Shown here: positions 51,196-60,958 of the stretch, in pieces
How the letters are laid out: each line of letters begins with the position of its first letter
How positions within the stretch are numbered: the first letter of the stretch is position 1
Assembly: GCF_000213055.1 (NCBI RefSeq)
Contig: NZ_CM001165.1
Span: 1,860,001-1,924,000, forward strand
From: Streptomyces sp. Tu6071
GTDB lineage: Bacteria; Actinomycetota; Actinomycetes; Streptomycetales; Streptomycetaceae
Direction: 5' to 3'
DNA: 64,000 nt
The notes under the pieces: model-generated
The model's database searches: none
Told to the model about the DNA's origin: nothing
What the model saw: the letters and a program-made list of their open reading frames with translations, nothing else
Translations under genes and position numbers: made by a program

Positions 51196-51470
51196 TAGCA
51201 GGGTGGGAGGGGGTGGGGTTTCGGGGGTGGTGGGGGGAGGTTTCGGGCGGGGTGGGGGGTCGGGGGCGCGGCAGGGTGGCGGGGGTTACGGCGGGGTGGG
51301 TGGTTGTCGGGGTGCGCCGGGGGCCGGGGGGGGCGGGACGCGACCGCTCGGAGGCGTGGTGGCGTCGCGGAGGGGGCGGTGGGCTGGGCGCAAGGGGGGC
51401 GGGCGGCGCGGCGGAGACGTGCGACGGCGCGGTGCGGCGCGAGGCACGAGGTGTCCGTACGGATTATTTA
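51196..51470 (+). other. G-rich strand-asymmetric region
   Basis: The gap between rpsO and bldB (51053-51736) contains a 275-base stretch in which the plus strand is dominated by runs of three to six G. Such runs can form G-quadruplexes on the plus strand. No codon-biased gene is present. It lies between the divergent promoters of rpsO and bldB. Confidence 0.75.
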
Positions 51471-51736
51471 CGCGGCGTGACGGCGGGGGGCTCGGGTGGG
51501 GCCCGAACGGCACGGTCGGAGGGGTGAGCGGCAGAGGTGGGGCCGTAATGACCGGAAAGGGTGACCCGTCAAGGTTCCGGGAGCCGCGTCACCCGCTTTG
51601 TCATACAGCCTGCCGAATCGCGTACGTGGCGCGCCCGCTGCAAGTACGCTGAGGCCGCTCGTCGTTGGCGCGCGCTCCGCGCGCCGCCTGCGGGCGCGTT
51701 GGGCACAGGACCACTTCGGGGAAGGGCCAGTCATTC

Positions 51737-52033
51737 ATGTCCGAGGAGCACGAGGCCACGGCACCGGCCGCGCCGGTGGAGCTGGACGAGGAGACGAAGG
51801 CGCGCAAGGAGCGGGAGAAGAACGAGCTGTACTCCCTCGACATCTCGGGTGTCGAGTGGATCGGCCCGCCCGGTACCTCGCCCGACGAGGAGCGTGTCGA
51901 GATCGCCTACCTGCCGGGAGGCGGCGTGGCCATGCGGTCCTCACTCGACCACGACACCGTGCTGCGCTACACGGAGGCCGAGTGGACCGCTTTCGTGCTC
52001 GGCGCGCGTGACGGCGAGTTCGACCTCGCGTAA
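51737..52033 (+). CDS. bldB: Developmental regulator BldB (DUF397 family)
   Basis: BldB is a small protein needed for aerial growth and antibiotic production in Streptomyces. The 98-residue product has the length known for BldB. An acidic/Lys-rich N-terminus (VELDEETKARKEREKNELY) precedes a DUF397-type domain: SGVEWIGPPGTSPDEERVEI, GGVAMRSSLDH, and YTEAEWTAFVLGARDGEFDL. It stands alone, rather than next to an Xre-type regulator as most DUF397 proteins do, and is close to rpsO/pnp as I recall for S. coelicolor. The ATG at 51737 follows GGGGAAGGG. Confidence 0.85.
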   Translation: MSEEHEATAPAAPVELDEETKARKEREKNELYSLDISGVEWIGPPGTSPDEERVEIAYLPGGGVAMRSSLDHDTVLRYTEAEWTAFVLGARDGEFDLA

Positions 52034-52045
52034 CCCGATGGTGTG

Positions 52046-52077
52046 AAGGCCGGGACCCAAAACGGGCGCCCGGCCTT
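52046..52077 (+). terminator. Terminator after bldB
   Basis: AAGGCCGGG (52046-52054) pairs with CCCGGCCTT (52069-52077), with a smaller CCC/GGG pair in the loop, 13 bases after the bldB stop. It has no long T-run. Confidence 0.75.
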
Positions 52078-52430
52078 CGCGTTGTCCGGCCTCCTGACGC
52101 AAGTCACCCCTCCGTGACGCGCTTTCGCAGTGCTCACCCATGGCGCGCGGGCCGGTCGACGTGGGCGTGTGACCGCCTCAACTCGGGAACACGTCGCGTG
52201 ACTTCAGGAGATCATCTCGCGGGAAGGCGGCTCAATGGTCACCCGATGCGCGTGGACAGCCCTGCTATTCGGCATACGTGATGACTAGTCTGGTGTCGGG
52301 CGCGCTGCGGGACCTTCCCGGTCCACGGAGCACGCCACGGGGGGGGGCCGGTTCTCCAGGCCCACGAACACGGCGGGGGAACGTGACGCCGCCACCCCGA
52401 CGCACGAGTGCCGATTCACCTGGAGGAGCT

Positions 52431-55400
52431 GTGAGCAGCGACCGGGACGCGTATCGCGGGGGCCGCTCGGCTTCCGGCGCTGACCACGAGGAATCCGCCG
52501 TCGAGACCACCGGCGAGTTCCGTTTCGACCAGTCGACCGCCTGGTACACGGCCACGGCGGCGTCGAGCGACGAGAACACGAGCCACGAGGCACCGGGCCG
52601 CGAGGAACCGGCCGACGACGCATCGCACGGCGACGAACGCGACCACAGCGGCGCCGAGCAGAAGAGCGCGACGGAGGACTGGCGGGCCGGGGCTTCGGCG
52701 GACACGCCCAGCCGGGATCTCCTCGGGGAGCGGGCGGGGAACGAGTCCGACGCGAGGCCAGTCGGGGGTGACGCCTCTTGGACGGCGACGTCGCTCGGTG
52801 GACTGGCGGGACTGCCGTTCGGGACCGGTTCCGGCACCGAGGGGGGCGACGGGTCCATCGGGGCCGCGTTGCCCTGGACCGGTCTGGGGGGCGGAGGCGC
52901 GGAGCGCGCCGAGGAGAAGAGGCGCGACGTCGCGGCGGACGGGGACGGTGACGGGGCACGCGACGTGGCCCACAACGACGCGGCCGACGACGAGGAACGT
53001 CGCGCTGTGACGGAGCCCGACGAGACGCGACGTCGCGACGAGAGCCAGGCCGACGGCGCGCTGCGCGAGGTACGCGACGTGGCATATGCGACGCCGCGCG
53101 ACCACGACGCGACGGACGACGGCGCGACATCGGACGCGGACGCCGCTACGTCCCCGCCGGAAGCACCGGACGCTGCGCTGCCGGGCGACGTGACACCGAG
53201 CGAGTCCGTTCGGGACGACGCAGCGGCACGAGACGAGGCGGCGGGGGACGAAGCGACGCGAGACGACGCGGCGGCCGATGTAGCGGCACCCGACGACGCC
53301 GCGTCGCGGGACGAGTCCGCGCCAGTCCCGGGGGAGGTGCACGAGGACTACTTCATGCTGCCGCCCATGCCGTCGACGCCACCGGCCGCGACGGGTTTCA
53401 CTCCCCCGCCCGGCTCTCTGTCCGCGGTCCCGCGTCTCCCGGAGGGCAGCGGTTTCGTGCCGGCCGATTCGCCCGCGCAAGGCGGCGACCTGGAGAGCGG
53501 CGACACGATGCGCTTTTCGCTTCCCTCCGCACGACGCGCACAGGACGCGGCGCGCGGGCACGACGCGTCGACGCCGCGCGACGTGGACGACGCGACGACG
53601 CATGGCACGGCACCCTTCGGCGACGTCGCGGGGCGCGACGTATCCGACACGGAACGACGCGACGTCGCGGGCACGGAGGCGGGCGACGTCGCGGACGCGG
53701 CGGGCGTAGGACCAGGCGACGGCGCGCACGCGGCCGACGCCGTATCGCGCGACGCGGCCGACGAGGGATCGCGCGACGCGAGCGAGGTAGAACAGCGCGA
53801 CGTAGCGGGTACGGGGCCGCGCGACGCCGCCCAGGCGGCTGGCGCCGAACCGGGCTATGTTGCGGACGCTGCGGGTACGCGGTCCGGCGACGTCGCGCCG
53901 TCGGGGTACGGGACGGCGGGCGACGTCGCGGCGGCGCCGCGCGATGCGGAAGAGGACCACGAGTGGGCCCGCCCCACGACGCCGCCCGGCGGCCTGGCGC
54001 TGCCTCCCTCCTTCGCGCTCGCCCACGGCGCGTCGTCCGACGCCGCGCCGTACGACGACGCGCAAGCGGAAGCGAGCGGCGACGTCGAGGACGCCACGCC
54101 GCAGGACGACGCCCTGGTCGACGCCACCCCGGCCGACGACGCGCCGTCCACGGAGCACGAGGCCGCGCCGCAGACGACCTCGCCGCCGCAGGATGCCGCG
54201 CCGCCGCGCCCCCTGGTGCCGCCGCAGACGCGGCGACCGTGGCCGCCGCCGTCCCTCGCCGGGCAGGACCTCCCGGGGCTCGTCCCGCCGCCGCACGCCA
54301 ACGTCGCGCGCAAGGAGAAGGAGGCCGACGCGGAGGCACCGTCACGAGACACGTCGCGTCCCGGGCCGGGGGACGGCTACGGCTTCCCCCGATCCGATAC
54401 GCCGCGTACGGGATACGGCTTCCCCGGGGCCTCCTCCCCCGCCGGGGCCTCCCCCGGCGCACAGCCCGGGTACGGATTCCCGCCGCGCGGCGCCGAGGAC
54501 GGCTACGGCTATCCGGCCCCCGCCGCCGACACGCCGCCGACCGATCCGTCGTCGGCCGGTCCGCCGCCAGCCGGTCCGTCACCCGTCGGCCCGTCGCCAG
54601 CCGGCCCGTCGCCGGCCGGTTCAGCCCCAGTCGGGCCGTCGCCCGCCGGCCCGTCGTCGGCCGGTCCAGCGCCAGTCGGCCCGTCGCCGGTCGATCCCCA
54701 GACCACGCGCCTGCACCGGGTGCGCCCCGCGACGCCGCCCGCCGACGTACCCGCGCCCGAAGCCCCCGTGGCACCCGAGAGCGGCGCGACGCCGGAGGCC
54801 GCGCCGGTCGCGCCCCCGCCCGTACCGGCGCAGCCCTTGCCGCCGCAGGTGGCCCCCGCGCCGCACGCACCGGACGCGTCGCCCGGCGTGCCGCAGGCGG
54901 GCGCGCGCTGGGACGTGGCGCAGCCGCCGCGGCCGCCCCAGCAGGGGCAGGACCCGCGGCTGCCGGCGCAGGCCGGGCCGGAGCAGGGGGCCGGGCCCGC
55001 GGACCCGCGGCTCGGGGCGGCGTGGCCGCAGCCGATGCAGCACGACCAGCGGCAGCGCACCCACCCGGGGGCGCCGCTCGGGTACACGGCAGCCGTCGAG
55101 TTGTCCTCGGACCGGTTGTTGCGCGGCAACAAGCAGAAGGCGCGCAGCAGTCGTCCGGCGGGTGGCGGCTCGCGGTTCCGGATCGGGGGGCGCAAGGAGG
55201 AGGCGGAGCGGCAGCGCAAGCTCGGGCTGATCCGTACCCCCGTCCTGTCCTGCTACCGGATCGCCGTCATCAGCCTCAAGGGCGGCGTCGGTAAGACCAC
55301 CACGACGACGGCGCTCGGCGCGACGCTCGCCTCGGAGCGGCAGGACAAGATCCTCGCGATCGACGCGAACCCGGACGCGGGAACGCTGGGACGTCGCGTA

Positions 55401-57197
55401 CGGCGCGAGACCGGCGCGACCATCCGCGACCTGGTGCAGGCGATCCCGCATCTGCACAGCTACATGGACATCCGCCGCTTCACCTCGCAGGCGCCCTCGG
55501 GCCTGGAGATCATCGCGAACGATGTGGACCCGGCGGTCTCGACGGCGTTCAACGATGAGGACTACCGGCGCGCGATCGATGTCCTGGGGCGGCAGTACCC
55601 GGTGATCCTCACGGACTCCGGTACGGGGCTGCTCTACAGCGCCATGCGCGGCGTCCTCGATCTGGCCGATCAGCTGATCATCGTCTCGACGCCCTCCGTG
55701 GACGGGGCGTCGAGTGCGAGCACGACGCTCGACTGGCTCGCGGCGCACGGGTACGCAGATTTGGTCGCGCGGAGCATCACGGTCATCTCCGGGGTGCGCG
55801 AGACCGGCAAGATGATCAAGGTCGACGACATCGTGTCGCACTTCCGGACACGGTGCCGGGAGGTCGTGGTCGTACCGTTCGACGAGCATCTCGCGGCGGG
55901 CGCGGAGGTCGATCTCGACATGATGCGGCCGAAGGTGCGCGAGGCGTACTTCGACCTCGCGGCCGTCGTCGCCGAGGACTTCGCGCGCCACCAGCAGGCG
56001 CAGGGGCTGTGGACCTCGGACGGGAACCCTCCCCCCGTCGCCGCTCCCCCGCTGCCGGGTCAGGTCCCGCAGCAGGCACCCCAGCCGCCCCAGGCGGGCG
56101 CACCGTACGGTGCGGGGCAGCCGGGTACGGGACACCCGGGTACGGGACACCCGGGTACGGGGCAGCCCGCCACGGGGCAGGCAGGCGCGGCGAGGCCCGG
56201 CGTGCCGCAGGCCGGCGCACCGTATCCCGGGATGCGGCAAGGCGGGGCGCCGCGACCTGGCGGGCCGCGACCTGGCGGGCCGCAAGCCGGTGTGCCGTAT
56301 CCGCGGTCGGGGGCCCAGCCCGCACCCGGAGCCGCGCTGCCGCCCGCCACTCCCCCGGCCGGCGGCGCACGCGACGCGGGGCACGTCGCGCAGCCCCCGC
56401 ACGCGACGTACCCGCCACCGCCGAACGCGGCGTACCCGCAGCAGCCGAACGCGACGTATCCCCCGCAGCCCCCGGCGGCGTACCCGCAGCAATCCGGCGC
56501 GGCCTACCCGCAGCAGCCCGGTGCGGCGTACGCTCCGCAGCCCGCCGCGGCATACCCGCCGTGGCCCGATGCCGCGTATCCCGCTCAGCCGGGCGCGGCA
56601 TCGCCGCAGCCGCCGACTGGGCCCGGGGGGCCGTACGGCGCTCAGCCGCAGCCGCAACCCGGGGCTCCGCAAGCGCCCCAGCCCGGGGCTCCGCAGCCGC
56701 CCCAGCCGGGAGCTCCACAGCCGCCCCAGTCGGGCGCGGCCCCTGGCCCCTACGGGGCGCGGCCCCAACCAGGCACGCCGCCTGCCCCGTACGGAGCACA
56801 GCCCCAACCAGGCACGCCACCTGCCCCGTACGGAGCACAGCCCACACCCGGCGCAGCGCCGGGCCAGCACGTAGCCCAGCCCCAACCCGGCGCAGCGCCA
56901 GGCCCGTACGCGGCCCAGCCGCAACCCGGCGCGGCTCCGTACCCGTACCCGTATCCGCCGCAGCCCCAGCCTCCCGCGCAGCCGGCGGCCGGGCCGGGGG
57001 CGGCGTACGGGTATCCGGGGCAGGCGCAGCCCGCGCCGTACGGGTATCCCGGGCCGCAGCAGGGAGCGCCCGCGCCTGGCGCGAATCCGTCGGCGTACGC
57101 CGGACCGACGGAGGGCGCGCAGGAGCCGCCGGACGAGGCGGACGGCGCGGGCGGGAACGAGGCGCAGTGGCCCCCGCAGCCTCCGTCCGCCACCTGA
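52431..57197 (+). CDS. Giant MinD/ParA-like ATPase with disordered flanks
   Basis: The 1588-residue protein has a MinD/ParA ATPase core (about 935-1190) with deviant Walker [20 protein letters not shown] (about 949-962) and [20 protein letters not shown]. It also has the switch-like [20 protein letters not shown], and [16 protein letters not shown]. The N-terminal 900 residues are Asp/Ala/Arg-rich (RDVA, GDVA, RDAA repeats, then [10 protein letters not shown] repeats). The C-terminal 390 are Pro/Gln/Tyr/Gly-rich ([13 protein letters not shown] repeats). The GTG start at 52431 has GGAGGA. The architecture resembles EspI-type ATPases of mycobacterial ESX loci. Many RDVA codons are CGCGACGTCGCG motif copies. 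Confidence 0.85.
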   Translation: MSSDRDAYRGGRSASGADHEESAVETTGEFRFDQSTAWYTATAASSDENTSHEAPGREEPADDASHGDERDHSGAEQKSATEDWRAGASADTPSRDLLGERAGNESDARPVGGDASWTATSLGGLAGLPFGTGSGTEGGDGSIGAALPWTGLGGGGAERAEEKRRDVAADGDGDGARDVAHNDAADDEERRAVTEPDETRRRDESQADGALREVRDVAYATPRDHDATDDGATSDADAATSPPEAPDAALPGDVTPSESVRDDAAARDEAAGDEATRDDAAADVAAPDDAASRDESAPVPGEVHEDYFMLPPMPSTPPAATGFTPPPGSLSAVPRLPEGSGFVPADSPAQGGDLESGDTMRFSLPSARRAQDAARGHDASTPRDVDDATTHGTAPFGDVAGRDVSDTERRDVAGTEAGDVADAAGVGPGDGAHAADAVSRDAADEGSRDASEVEQRDVAGTGPRDAAQAAGAEPGYVADAAGTRSGDVAPSGYGTAGDVAAAPRDAEEDHEWARPTTPPGGLALPPSFALAHGASSDAAPYDDAQAEASGDVEDATPQDDALVDATPADDAPSTEHEAAPQTTSPPQDAAPPRPLVPPQTRRPWPPPSLAGQDLPGLVPPPHANVARKEKEADAEAPSRDTSRPGPGDGYGFPRSDTPRTGYGFPGASSPAGASPGAQPGYGFPPRGAEDGYGYPAPAADTPPTDPSSAGPPPAGPSPVGPSPAGPSPAGSAPVGPSPAGPSSAGPAPVGPSPVDPQTTRLHRVRPATPPADVPAPEAPVAPESGATPEAAPVAPPPVPAQPLPPQVAPAPHAPDASPGVPQAGARWDVAQPPRPPQQGQDPRLPAQAGPEQGAGPADPRLGAAWPQPMQHDQRQRTHPGAPLGYTAAVELSSDRLLRGNKQKARSSRPAGGGSRFRIGGRKEEAERQRKLGLIRTPVLSCYRIAVISLKGGVGKTTTTTALGATLASERQDKILAIDANPDAGTLGRRVRRETGATIRDLVQAIPHLHSYMDIRRFTSQAPSGLEIIANDVDPAVSTAFNDEDYRRAIDVLGRQYPVILTDSGTGLLYSAMRGVLDLADQLIIVSTPSVDGASSASTTLDWLAAHGYADLVARSITVISGVRETGKMIKVDDIVSHFRTRCREVVVVPFDEHLAAGAEVDLDMMRPKVREAYFDLAAVVAEDFARHQQAQGLWTSDGNPPPVAAPPLPGQVPQQAPQPPQAGAPYGAGQPGTGHPGTGHPGTGQPATGQAGAARPGVPQAGAPYPGMRQGGAPRPGGPRPGGPQAGVPYPRSGAQPAPGAALPPATPPAGGARDAGHVAQPPHATYPPPPNAAYPQQPNATYPPQPPAAYPQQSGAAYPQQPGAAYAPQPAAAYPPWPDAAYPAQPGAASPQPPTGPGGPYGAQPQPQPGAPQAPQPGAPQPPQPGAPQPPQSGAAPGPYGARPQPGTPPAPYGAQPQPGTPPAPYGAQPTPGAAPGQHVAQPQPGAAPGPYAAQPQPGAAPYPYPYPPQPQPPAQPAAGPGAAYGYPGQAQPAPYGYPGPQQGAPAPGANPSAYAGPTEGAQEPPDEADGAGGNEAQWPPQPPSAT

Positions 57198-57238
57198 ACA
57201 CCCCCCTTACCGGGGAGGTTTCAGCGGACTAGACCAAT

Positions 57239-57272
57239 GAGGGCCCGTACCGGTCAAATGGTGCGGGCCCTC
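57239..57272 (+). terminator. Terminator after the MinD-like gene
   Basis: GAGGGCCCG (57239-57247) pairs with CGGGCCCTC (57264-57272) across a 16-base loop, about 40 bases after the stop. No T-run. Confidence 0.7.
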
Positions 57273-57308
57273 GGCCGTTGTCGCAGGCCACACAGTGTTC
57301 ACGCATCG

Positions 57309-57338
57309 TTGACATGTTTAGACCAGCGCTGGTAGACA
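57309..57338 (+). promoter_or_regulatory. Promoter of the binding-protein gene
   Basis: A perfect -35 TTGACA (57309-57314) is followed 18 bases later by TAGACA (57333-57338), close to the -10 consensus of the housekeeping sigma factor. It lies 75 bases upstream of the chosen start. Confidence 0.65.
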
Positions 57339-57412
57339 CTCACATCACCCCAACGGCTCACAGTAATGCGCCAGTTAACGAAGCGCGAGCGATGACACGA
57401 GGTCAGCGGCCC

Positions 57413-59326
57413 ATGAGCAGAGCAGATCAGTACGGCAGAGCACTACCAGCGGGGCCGATGCCCGGACGTCGCGTGCGTGGCCGGTTCCGGCTCGTCGCGG
57501 CGGCCGGGATCGCGGCGCTCTCGCTCACCGCGGGACTCGCCACGCCGTTGAGCCCCGCGACGGCACCGGCAGCCGCGGCCGACAAGGAGACGACGCTGAC
57601 CGTCGCGCTCGCGCAGAGCGTGGACTCGCTGAGCCCCTTCCTCGCGACGCGCCTCGTCAGCACCAGCGTCTCCCGGCTGATGTACGACTTCCTGACCAAT
57701 TACGACGCCAAGGACAACCACGTCATACCCGGGCTGGCCACCAAATGGTCAGCATCAAAGGACAAGTTGACCTGGACGTACGAGATCCGGTCGAACTCGA
57801 AGTGGTCGGACGGGGAGCAGGCGACAGCCGAGGACGCCGCCTGGACCTTCAACAAGATGATGACGGACGAGGGCGCGGCCACCGCGAACGGCAGTTTCGT
57901 CACCAACTTCAAGAAGGTGACGGCGCCCAGCAAGGACAAGCTCGTCATCGAGCTGAAGAAGCCGCAGGCGACCATGACGGCGCTGGACGTTCCGATCGTG
58001 CCCAAGCACGTATGGGAAAAGGTCGGTGATCTGTCGAAGTTCAACAACGACCAGAAGTTTCCGATCGTCGGGAACGGGCCGTTCATCCTGACGGGCTACA
58101 AGGTCGACAGCTACGTCAAGCTCAAGGCCAACAAGGACTTCTGGCGGGGCAGCCCGAAGTTCGACAACATCGTCTTCCGGTACTACAAGGACCAGGACGC
58201 CGCCGTCGCGGCGCTCCGCAAGGGCGAGGTCTCGTTCGTCGCGGGCAGCCCCGCGCTGACCCCCGCGCAGGCGCAGTCGCTCAAGGGTGCCTCGAACATC
58301 AAGGTCAACGACGGCCCCGGGCGGCGGTTCTACGCCATCGCCACGAACCCGGGCGCGCGGACCAAGGACGGCAAGAAGTTCGGCACGGGCGACCCCTCGC
58401 TGCTCGACGAGAAGGTCCGGCACGCGCTGTTCATGGCCGTCGACCGCAAGGCGATCGTCGACCGGGTCTTCCAAGGACAGGCGGTCGAAGGCGCGGGGTA
58501 CATCCCGCCGCGCTTCGGCGACTACGCCTGGCAGCCCTCGGCCGACCAGGACCTGAAGTACGACCCCAAGGCCGCGGCGAAGCTGCTCGACGAGGCGGGC
58601 TACAAGAAGAACGGTGACGGCAAGCGCGTCGGCAAGGACGGCAAGCCGCTCTCGTACCGCATGCTGTGCCACGCGACGGACCCCAACGACCGCGCCGTCA
58701 GCAAGTACTTGCAGGAGTGGTGGGGCGATCTCGGCATCGGCCTCAAGGTCGACTGCCTCGACAACGTGACCGACCCCTGGGTCGCCGGCGACTACGACCT
58801 CGCCTTCGACGGCTGGTCCGTCAACCCCGACCCGGACTTCGTCCTCTCCATCCACACTTGCGCGGCACTGCCCACGAAGCCGAAGGCGGTCTCGGCGAGC
58901 GACAACTTCATCTGCGACAAGAAGTTCGACGATCTGTACGACAAGCAGCTCGCCGAGTACGACCCCGCCAAGCGCGCGGACCTCGTCAAGCAGATGGAGT
59001 CACGGCTGTACGACACGGGCTACATGAACGTGATGGCGTACCCGAACGCCGTCGAGGCGTACCGCACCGACCAGATCAAGTCGATCGAGACCATGCCCAC
59101 GGCCGCAGGCAACATCTACGGCCAGGACGGCTACTGGAGCTGGTGGTCGGCCGTCCCCGCCGGGGGCGCCACCTCCGGCGCGACCGGTGACAACGCTTCC
59201 TCGGACTCGGACTCCGGCTCCAACACCGGACTCTGGATCGGGATCGGCGTCGTGGTCGTCCTCCTCGTCGGCGGCGGAGTGTTCTTCGGGATGCGGCGGC
59301 GCGCGACGGCCTGGGACCGCGAGTAG
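57413..59326 (+). CDS. Oligopeptide/dipeptide ABC transporter substrate-binding protein
   Basis: The 637-residue protein is an SBP family 5 extracytoplasmic receptor for peptides. The N-terminus (RRVRGRFRLVAAAGIAALSL) is a signal peptide, probably cut after the Ala run near AAAAD. The mature part has LAQSVDSLSPFLATR, GLATKWSASKDKLTWTYEIR, NGPFILTGYKVDSYVKLKAN, and VRHALFMAVDRKAIVDRVF. Unusually there is no lipobox Cys. Instead a C-terminal Ser/Asp linker leads to a membrane helix (LWIGIGVVVVLLVGGGVFFG) and MRRR stop-transfer, so it seems anchored at its C-terminus. The ATG at 57413 has GAGGT nine bases upstream. Permeases and ATPases follow. Confidence 0.93.
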   Translation: MSRADQYGRALPAGPMPGRRVRGRFRLVAAAGIAALSLTAGLATPLSPATAPAAAADKETTLTVALAQSVDSLSPFLATRLVSTSVSRLMYDFLTNYDAKDNHVIPGLATKWSASKDKLTWTYEIRSNSKWSDGEQATAEDAAWTFNKMMTDEGAATANGSFVTNFKKVTAPSKDKLVIELKKPQATMTALDVPIVPKHVWEKVGDLSKFNNDQKFPIVGNGPFILTGYKVDSYVKLKANKDFWRGSPKFDNIVFRYYKDQDAAVAALRKGEVSFVAGSPALTPAQAQSLKGASNIKVNDGPGRRFYAIATNPGARTKDGKKFGTGDPSLLDEKVRHALFMAVDRKAIVDRVFQGQAVEGAGYIPPRFGDYAWQPSADQDLKYDPKAAAKLLDEAGYKKNGDGKRVGKDGKPLSYRMLCHATDPNDRAVSKYLQEWWGDLGIGLKVDCLDNVTDPWVAGDYDLAFDGWSVNPDPDFVLSIHTCAALPTKPKAVSASDNFICDKKFDDLYDKQLAEYDPAKRADLVKQMESRLYDTGYMNVMAYPNAVEAYRTDQIKSIETMPTAAGNIYGQDGYWSWWSAVPAGGATSGATGDNASSDSDSGSNTGLWIGIGVVVVLLVGGGVFFGMRRRATAWDRE

Positions 59327-59404
59327 CGGATGACGCCGCAGGGTGGCGTCGGGACGGCACGGTGGATGTCGCGGTGCCGTCGCGACGCCGCGACGCCGCG
59401 GTGA

Positions 59405-59752
59405 CGCGACGTGGGGCGGTACGGGGCGTCGGCGGCGCGGTGAGCGTCAGGCACCGCAGCGGGCGGCGCCCCGTCGTCCCGGCGACGTCGCGGCGACGCG
59501 TCGGCGGGCCGTGGCGGGCAACGTCGCGGCGTCGCGCGGCGCGTGGGACGGCCCGGGCGGCGTACGCGACGTCGCGACGTTTTCGCAGGTCGCACGCGAC
59601 GTGGCATAGGCGACGTCGCGTCGGCCACGTACGTACCGCTCGACGTCGCGCACGCGACGTACCGCCCCCGCCCACGACGTACCGCCGCGTCGCGCAGCCC
59701 GCGCCTCGCGCCCCGCGTCACGTACCGCCCCCGTCGCCGCCCGCGACGTACC
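59405..59752. repeat. CGCGACGTCGCG-family repeats upstream of oppB
   Basis: The 558-base gap before oppB has about ten motif copies, in both orientations. They include one perfect palindrome (59565-59576), CACGCGACGTGG at 59593, CGACGTCGCG at 59611 and 59641, CACGCGACGT at 59651, and CGCGACGTA near 59742. Several are followed by CGTACCGCCCCCG. No conventional promoter stands out. Confidence 0.85.
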
Positions 59753-59884
59753 GCCTTCTCCGGAGCCGTCGGCGCACCGCGCGCCGGCGTCGCTCCCCTC
59801 CGTCCGGTCCTCCTCCCCGCGCCGCGCCCCGCGCTTCGGCGCCTCGCGGAAGGACGCCCCACTCAGCGGAAGACCGATCAGCCC

Positions 59885-60958
59885 ATGAGCACCGAAAGCA
59901 CCTCCGCGCTCGCGGGGGACCCCGGCGGCGCGGTCGCGGCTCCTGCCGCGGCCACGCCCCGTGGCCCCCGACGGCGCTCGGGAACGGGATATCTGCGCTA
60001 CGTGGCGGGCAAACTGCTCGGCGCGGTCGTGTCCCTGTTCGCCGTACTCGTCACCAGTTTCTTCCTCTTCCGGCTCATCCCCGGAGACCCGGTCAAGGCC
60101 ATGACCGGCGGCAAGCAGGTCTCCCAGGAGCAGCTCGACTCGATGCGCCGGGAGTTCGGGCTCGACCTCCCGTTGTGGCACCAGTTCACCGACTACTGCG
60201 GCAAGGCGCTCACCGGGGACCTCGGGACCTCGTACCAGTTCCACACGCCCGTCATCGACAAGATCGCCGAGGCGCTGCCCGCGACGCTGCTGCTGACCGG
60301 GACCGCGTTCGTGCTGTACACGGCGCTCGGTGTCTGGCTCGGTTCGCGGGGCGCGTGGCGGCACGGGCGGTTCGGGGACCGTTTCCACACGGCCTTCGCG
60401 CTCACGTTGTACTCCGTGCCGTCCTTCTGGCTCGGTCTGCTGCTGATCATCGTCCTGTCGGTGGGCATCGGGCCGATCCCCGGCATGTTCCCGACCGGGG
60501 GCATGGAGACCGGGGGCAAGGAGGGCTTCGCGTACTTCACGGACGTCGCCCACCACATGGTGCTGCCGGTCCTCACGCTCGTCGCGGTCGAGTACGCGCG
60601 CACGCTGCTCGTCATGCGGTCCTCGCTCCTCGACGAGATGGGCAGCGACTACCTGACGACGGCGCGCGCCAAGGGCCTGCGCGACGACAACGTGCGGCGC
60701 AAGCACGCTGTGCCGAACGCGATGCTGCCCACCGTGACGCTCCTCTTCGTCAACCTCGGCAACACCGTCGCCGGGGCGATCCTCGTCGAGACGGTCTTCT
60801 CCTGGCCGGGTCTCGGCGGGCTCTTCTACCAGGCGCTGAGCATTCCCGACCTGCCGCTCGTGCAGGGGCTGTTCTTCGTCTTCGCCGCAGCGGTGATCGT
60901 CATGAACACCCTCGCCGACCTGATCTATCCGCTGTTCGATCCCCGGGTGGGCCGATGA
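59885..60958 (+). CDS. oppB: Peptide ABC transporter permease (OppB/DppB type)
   Basis: The 357-residue inner-membrane permease has six predicted helices. An early helix is GKLLGAVVSLFAVLVTSFFL. The DppB/OppB features are FRLIPGDPV, the permease loop EYARTLLVMRSSLLDEMGSDYLTTARAKGL (quoted as RTLLVMRSSLLDEMGSDYL and TTARAKGL), and the ending ADLIYPLFDPR. About 35 disordered residues precede the first helix. The start at 59885 (MSTESTSAL) has only a weak site; longer upstream frames run through repeat DNA and are not credible. The stop overlaps oppC by four bases. Confidence 0.94.
   Translation: MSTESTSALAGDPGGAVAAPAAATPRGPRRRSGTGYLRYVAGKLLGAVVSLFAVLVTSFFLFRLIPGDPVKAMTGGKQVSQEQLDSMRREFGLDLPLWHQFTDYCGKALTGDLGTSYQFHTPVIDKIAEALPATLLLTGTAFVLYTALGVWLGSRGAWRHGRFGDRFHTAFALTLYSVPSFWLGLLLIIVLSVGIGPIPGMFPTGGMETGGKEGFAYFTDVAHHMVLPVLTLVAVEYARTLLVMRSSLLDEMGSDYLTTARAKGLRDDNVRRKHAVPNAMLPTVTLLFVNLGNTVAGAILVETVFSWPGLGGLFYQALSIPDLPLVQGLFFVFAAAVIVMNTLADLIYPLFDPRVGR

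Noticed and set aside
51203..51652. Gly/Arg-rich plus-strand frame in the rpsO-bldB gap
   Set aside because: The composition simply reflects G-runs. There is no family feature and no ribosome site.
59362..60954. Upstream extensions of the oppB and oppC frames
   Set aside because: The extended parts run through repeat DNA or overlap the other permease in the wrong frame. The starts at 59885 and 60955 match family N-termini and the ATGA overlap.
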